Source: Welwitschia mirabilis
Taxonomy: Eukaryota; Gnetophyta; Gnetopsida; Welwitschiales
Length of the DNA stretch: 50,021 nucleotides
Direction: 5' to 3'
NCBI GenBank assembly: GCA_051453625.1
Contig: JBOZIK010000001.1
Coordinates: 9,749,212-9,799,232, forward strand
The position numbers were made by a program, and so were the translations under genes. Shown in pieces: positions 45,251 to 50,021 of this stretch (the first letter of the stretch is position 1; every line of letters starts with the position of its first letter). The notes under the pieces are model-generated. The model was not told the origin of the DNA. It saw only the letters and a list, made by a program, of their open reading frames with translations, and made no database searches.

Positions 45251-48200
45251 CATAGATCTCGAGTACTTTAGAAGTACTTACTTTTTATAGTTATTTTAAG
45301 GCTAAAGTGTTAGTTGTATTCACCATTTATCATATGGTAGATGATATTATGCCTCGTGATTTGAGCCAAATGCACTTGATAGTTTGAAGTATGTTGCAAG
45401 AAAAGGAAATTGGATAATGTTGGATTGAAGGAATGCCTAACAACAAATCAACAGTATGTTGGAGCTAGTTTACTTCCCTCCTCTTTAAGATGAATTTAAC
45501 TTATCTCTAAGATTTACTTCATATTTTCTTTTTCTTCCTTTCTTTTTATACATTATTTTAAAGTTAAAGTAGTGTAAATCTCAATCAATACCTAATGTTA
45601 CCCCTAAGAAAGAACAATAGCTAAGTAAATCTTAGTGTAAGTTCAAGACATTATACTATAATTAACACTTATGATGAAACATATAAATGATAAAGCTAAG
45701 AGATGTGGAACTTTTATGCCCAAAATTTAAGCATATTTTTAAGGAAAAATATGAGATAGTTGTACTATCATGAGTTAATCTAAAGAGGTGAAATACGGTT
45801 AGGATGGAATTGTTTGTTGAACGAAAACTAGTGATTTCATATATAGTTTATGCCTCTTATTGCATTAGTTATCAATCAGGGCGTTGATTGCACTAATGAT
45901 CAATATGAATTATTTTTCTTAAAAAAATCTACAATTTCTTAAGATTAAGTACATCAAACAAAACCTACTATAGAATGTAAAATAATGTAGTCATTAAAGA
46001 AAACTATGTAGGAAATAATTCAAGATATTACTATCATAGTAAAATATGGGTACTATCCTACTCCCTATTGTTATAAACAAAGAATATAGAAGTAGAAAGG
46101 AACTAAAGGGATAATAAAACACATATGAAAAACTATTAAAGAGATTTCTACTCTTACTTCCTCCTATGAGATTTGTATAGAGCCATAACAAAATGCTTCA
46201 TTAGTAATCATTAATTATTTTTTGAATAGAGATATAAGGAAGAAAGAAAATACAGGAATAAACATGCATGTATTAAATAGCTTAAATAAACCAAAGGATA
46301 AAACATTTCAAGATCTTAATCTAACTCATACAATCCTATTACTATCATAGATGCTGCAAAAATGCCCCCTTGGATTTTATATAAAAAAAATAAATAGTGA
46401 TTAGGGATGTAGTAAAGTCTTATCTTGTTTTGGAAATGTAGTTAATCTATTAAGGAATGCTAAGAAGGAATTATAAGATACTACAAAAAACCAAGATGTA
46501 GTTTAGAGGCAATTTAGATGTAGGAATTTCTAGTATCAAAGAGTCTAATTATCCTTTAAAGGTAACACACTCTAACTTGATTCCTATTTTCATGTAACAC
46601 AGATATAACAGTTGTAACGAATTCAATTTTCTCAAGTGATAGACATGTGCCAGCAATGTAAGAAACTCATAGATTATTAATAGCTACAACATTAGTTTAA
46701 CTTCTAAGTTATACTTAGGTTTTACCTACTGCATTACTATGGCATACTTGGCCTATTTAGACCATCAATTAAAACATATAAATATGCAATTCATACACAT
46801 TTGTAAATATAACTTAAGATATAAAAATAAATACCACATAATGATTCACATAGATTTAATCCTTCACGTAGCCCCCCATAGACGATTCTAATAAGCCCTA
46901 TCAAAAGCATAAGAATCATAAAATTTTCCACAATTCTCTCATAAATATGCTTTCCATTACGTATTCTTTAAACTTAATTCAAACTTCAACTAAAAATATG
47001 AAGACAAAGTTATAGCTAAGCATGATATATAACTGTATCCATCTATAAAAATTAGTATCATTTTAGATAAGTAAAACCGAAAGAGAAGTAGTCTACTGTG
47101 AGTAATAGGTTTGTTGTAAATCTACTAAGTTTAATAAATAAAGTTGGAAGATAATCTAAGTGAAAAAAATTATTTCCCTTAAGTAAGCTAAGTCAATAGA
47201 TTAATTGTGTTCAAATCCACTTCTGTCTTGCTAATGTGTGTATTTTCCTTCTTGGTTTCTTCTTTTGGTTTTGAAGTAGTCTTTGTAATAGTAACAAGTC
47301 CCAACATATCTCTAATTTCCTAAGGCTCATTTTTGACATGAGACTCAAAATATTTACAATTAGCCATTAGGCCCCTCTACTTATAAATAACTTATAATAA
47401 TTGATTAACATTTTGCAATTCTTTGTGCATGTTAACAATTGACACTATGAACTTTCCAAATGCACTCTTTATTAGCTTTAATTCTCTAAGGACACACTTT
47501 CATCTAGTTCTGTATAATGAAAGATATTATATGATAGATACTAAAAAGAACTTTATTTATTAAGCTCTACATTGGACACTCCTACTAGATATAATAGCTT
47601 AGAAACTAAGCAAGGCTAGGATAAATTATTAATTTTATTACCTATCATTGCCTTTGTTATCCATTAGAATATAAAATCAAAAAGATCAATATAAGTTTTA
47701 ATTTCTATGAAGAGGAATAAGTTAAGACAAATCATTATTGTCATAGTGTAAATGGATGTGCCTAAAATTTTCCTAATGAACATCTATATTACAACTTACT
47801 AGGATGATACTAGATGATAGCATTTCAACTATGATATGTCTTTGTATGTGATAGGGACAATAATTTCCCTCTCTTTATGTAGAAATGCCTACTACATTGA
47901 AGACATCTATCCTAAAAAATTCATGAAAAATAAAATGGCTATTGAATGATCAAATATGAGGAGTTTATAAATATTGCACTGTGTTTAAATCATTTCAAAT
48001 GGCTAATTCAATAGGAAAAAGTAGAAGAAGACCTCACAAATATAAAAGGTAAAAAGTATGAAGAGGAAAGGGTTACTCATTTGGGTGATTGATACTACAC
48101 AAGAAGAAATCTATGATCTTAATAGAGAGACTTATTTCTTGAAATTGTTGCTTGATATTTAACACTCCCGCTGCTACATAAATCTGATCTTGGATATTTA

Positions 48201-48469
48201 TAACTGCATCAAGGAAAACTCAAGCTTTTATCAAAATGACATCTTTCAATCTTGTTGTTCATTCTTTGTGTTGTTTATTAGCACTTGATTGTAGGACTAT
48301 TAAATTATCGAGTTCATTCATTCTAGTCCATAAGTTTTAATCATTTCCTGTACTAGTATTCCTTGCTTAGAAATTCCAAAGTATAAGGCAACCTTTGTAT
48401 AGATGTACTTCTTTACGCGCTTGAAAGCACAACTTATATTTGGTTCTTTACTTCACCAAAAATAAGCTA
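45251..48469. other. Long unassigned AT-rich stretch
   Basis: No protein motif recognised in about 3.2 kb on either strand. The 65-codon minus frame at 45994-46191 is hydrophobic low complexity without a match I know. Visible structure is limited to a hairpin (45863-45898) and a minus-strand TATA-like TATATAAAATCC near 46372. It may be the diverged remainder of the third family-A copy plus other decayed repeats. Confidence 0.4.
45863..45898. other. Imperfect hairpin
   Basis: CATTAG and CAATCA on the left pair with TGATTG and CTAATG on the right around a GGGCGT loop, giving twelve paired bases with small bulges. Confidence 0.6.
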
Positions 48470-48740
48470 TAATGAAAACTAAAAACTATTATTAAAAAAT
48501 TTTAACAATATTTGAGCCATTGTTATAGGTTCCATCATTAATGTTTTATGATAGTCATAAGCCACCATAAATTCTGCCATGTGACCATCAAAAATGTGAT
48601 AATAATGGTGACCATCATAAAATTTCAAATTAATGACATCTTTTAACAATCACAACATTGTAAACTAATGATGGATTTTAGCCATTATAAAAGTAAACAT
48701 TAATGTAGATAAAAGCCATCATTAATGTGGAAGTAAAACA
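48470..48740. repeat. Cluster of CCATCATTAATG-type motifs, possible DNA-transposon remnant
   Basis: Variants of CCATCATTAATG or its complement occur near 48532, 48563, 48595, 48610, 48668 and 48708, on both strands. Arrays of short motifs in both orientations are typical near the ends of CACTA-type and some other DNA transposons. No terminal inverted repeat or transposase was found, so class is uncertain. Confidence 0.4.
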
Positions 48741-49033
48741 AGAAAAATAAAATTAGTTTTAAATGCAATACAGTAAAAGAATGCAATATATTTTTGTATT
48801 ATAAATGTAACATATATTATCTATGAATAATTTTTAGTTAATTTTTGTAACATATACTATGTATGATAATATATTATTAAACTCATTTGTCAAATTAAAC
48901 ATGTATGTCAAATTAATTGTTTCTAAATGGACTAATCCATTATTTAAATCTCAAAAATTGTTTTAGTTGTCTCAAACCTTGTATCCGTATAAAGCTAATA
49001 ATAGACATTAGAATTAAAATAACTAAAAGCAAT

Positions 49034-49200
49034 AGGCCATGTATGTAAGATACTAAATTTTTTATCTATATCTATTATTTATGTAACATAAGCTAATTTA
49101 TCATTTATGTAACATAGGCCATGAATGTAAGACATTAAATCTTTGAGTTACATATCTATTATTTATGTAATATAAGTCAATCTGTTATTTATGATACCAA
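49034..49200. repeat. Tandem repeat of about 83 bp, two units
   Basis: AGGCCATGTATGTAAGATAC at 49034 recurs as AGGCCATGAATGTAAGACAT at about 49117, followed in both by TATCTATTATTTATGTAAYA and TATTTATG. Related ATGTAACATA phrases occur at 48800-48860. Confidence 0.75.
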
Positions 49201-49502
49201 AATGTAATGAAGTTACAACACTATAACTTAGTGCAAAAAAATCCTAATAACCCATAGTTAATCAACCACCAAGAAATCTCAACACAAAGATTTTAATGAG
49301 ATATATCAAATTGCATTCAATTCTTGAATAAGTTTGAGTGAACATGCATTAAACATGGGCATTGTGATGGTACTAGTATATCTTATACAAATGTGAGTTT
49401 ATTTTCGTCTATAATGCTAATAGAATACATTGTTAGATTTTCTTGGTGACAAGGCAAAACAACTTAAGAGAAGTAAGGGGCCTAGTTCAAAGCATGTTTT
49501 AA

Positions 49503-50021
49503 TGTCACAACCCGGTTTTAGGCTGGACTTAAGAAGCACAAAAAGCATAGGAATTTTTTTTTATATTTAAACAGAAGTAAATTACAAAACACGATTAAAC
49601 ATTACAGTGGATCAATTATTTTGAGACCAAGATAATCACCTCTCAATTACCCACGGGATACATCTTAGGAGAGCTATATGAGGATAGCTCACCTGACTAA
49701 CACCACATCCAATCACATGGATATTTAGAAACCTCATTTAGGAACACACTAGTGGAGTGTGTAAGTTGTGGTCGAATGGTTGGTTGCATTCACAGCCAAG
49801 CAACCATGCCTATGTATCCTCATCCAGGGGAGTTCAGACCACATGTAGTTCTATCTTGTACCTCATTTCCATCTCCATCGATACACATAAGTGTATGATA
49901 GATCAAGTTAGTCTGTGTCAGTGGCATATGAGCAGAATTAGGCATAAACCAATGGAAACACAATATCCAACTCAACTAGAAAAAGAGTATCATGACATAT
50001 TAAAATGACATGTCACCAAAA
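49503..50021. mobile_element. LTR-like terminus, runs off the window
   Basis: TGTCACAACCCGG at 49503 resembles the TGT(C/G)ACAACCCG-type beginning of many plant Ty3/gypsy (chromovirus) LTRs as I recall them. The sequence to the end is less AT-rich than its surroundings, consistent with a separate insertion. There is no second copy, promoter or primer site in the window. The 83-codon frame at 49757-50008 lacks any motif I know. A 7-bp-stem hairpin (49744-49762) lies inside. Confidence 0.4.

Noticed and set aside
49757-50008. 83-codon plus-strand frame as a gene
   Set aside because: No recognised motif, and it lies inside an LTR-like segment cut by the window edge.
1-50021. tRNA or rRNA genes and organelle DNA insertions
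   Set aside because: I scanned for tRNA arm patterns and familiar plastid or rRNA phrases and saw none. This is not as reliable as a profile search.

Overview
This window looks like intergenic DNA from a large, AT-rich angiosperm genome, from a draft scaffold with seven N gaps. I find no intact host gene, rRNA, tRNA, CRISPR array or operon. Nearly everything recognisable is decayed LTR retrotransposon. Ty1/copia and Ty3/gypsy gag, protease, integrase, reverse transcriptase and RNase H blocks are interrupted by stops and frameshifts. LTR-type repeats recur in both orientations. The species cannot be fixed from the sequence. A flowering plant is inferred from the Sirevirus-like copia, Athila-like gypsy and Tat/Ogre-type primer site together.

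Layout. 1-640 is an unusually GC- and pyrimidine-rich segment of unknown origin. 1018-2551 is a plus-strand copia RT/RNase H relic with a candidate 3' LTR from 2554. 3098-3891 is an LTR-like repeat (family F) with a TATA box and poly(A) signal, running into a 450-N gap. 5040-6696 is a minus-strand Sirevirus-like copia gag with a primer-binding site and LTR to its right.

7895-24176 is the best resolved structure. It is a minus-oriented, apparently coding-poor LTR element (family A; LTRs 7900-9310 and 22791-24171) with a matching 5-bp target duplication (ATCAT), a Tat/Ogre-like PBS and a PPT. A second, plus-oriented Sirevirus-like copia element (family B, 10192-19590) has inserted inside it. 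The copia element has two LTRs, PBS, gag, protease, integrase, RT, RNase H, a possible extra 3' ORF and a PPT, all mutated.

26290-31340 is a minus-strand Athila-like gypsy gag-pol relic. 35843-36897 is a minus-strand copia gag/protease relic abutting a second family-F repeat at 36901. 37283-39310 is a third, minus-oriented family-B LTR carrying a 617-bp tandem duplication of its end. 41440-43760 is a second minus-strand gypsy gag/protease relic, split by a gap that is probably spurious. 44210 to about 45250 is a third family-A LTR, inverted. 48470-48740 has a cluster of short inverted motifs, 49034-49200 a short tandem repeat, and 49503 to the end an LTR-like terminus.

How the parts relate. 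They do not form a working pathway. They are layers of insertion, and the family-B-inside-family-A nest gives an explicit order of events. The most interesting signals are non-coding: the short tandem array inside the family-A LTR, the 75-bp array inside the family-B LTR, a dense cluster of palindromic AGAYRTCT motifs just after the copia pol gene, and a recurring GC-rich hairpin-like motif. All calls come from reading and by-eye translation. No alignment or database search was run.
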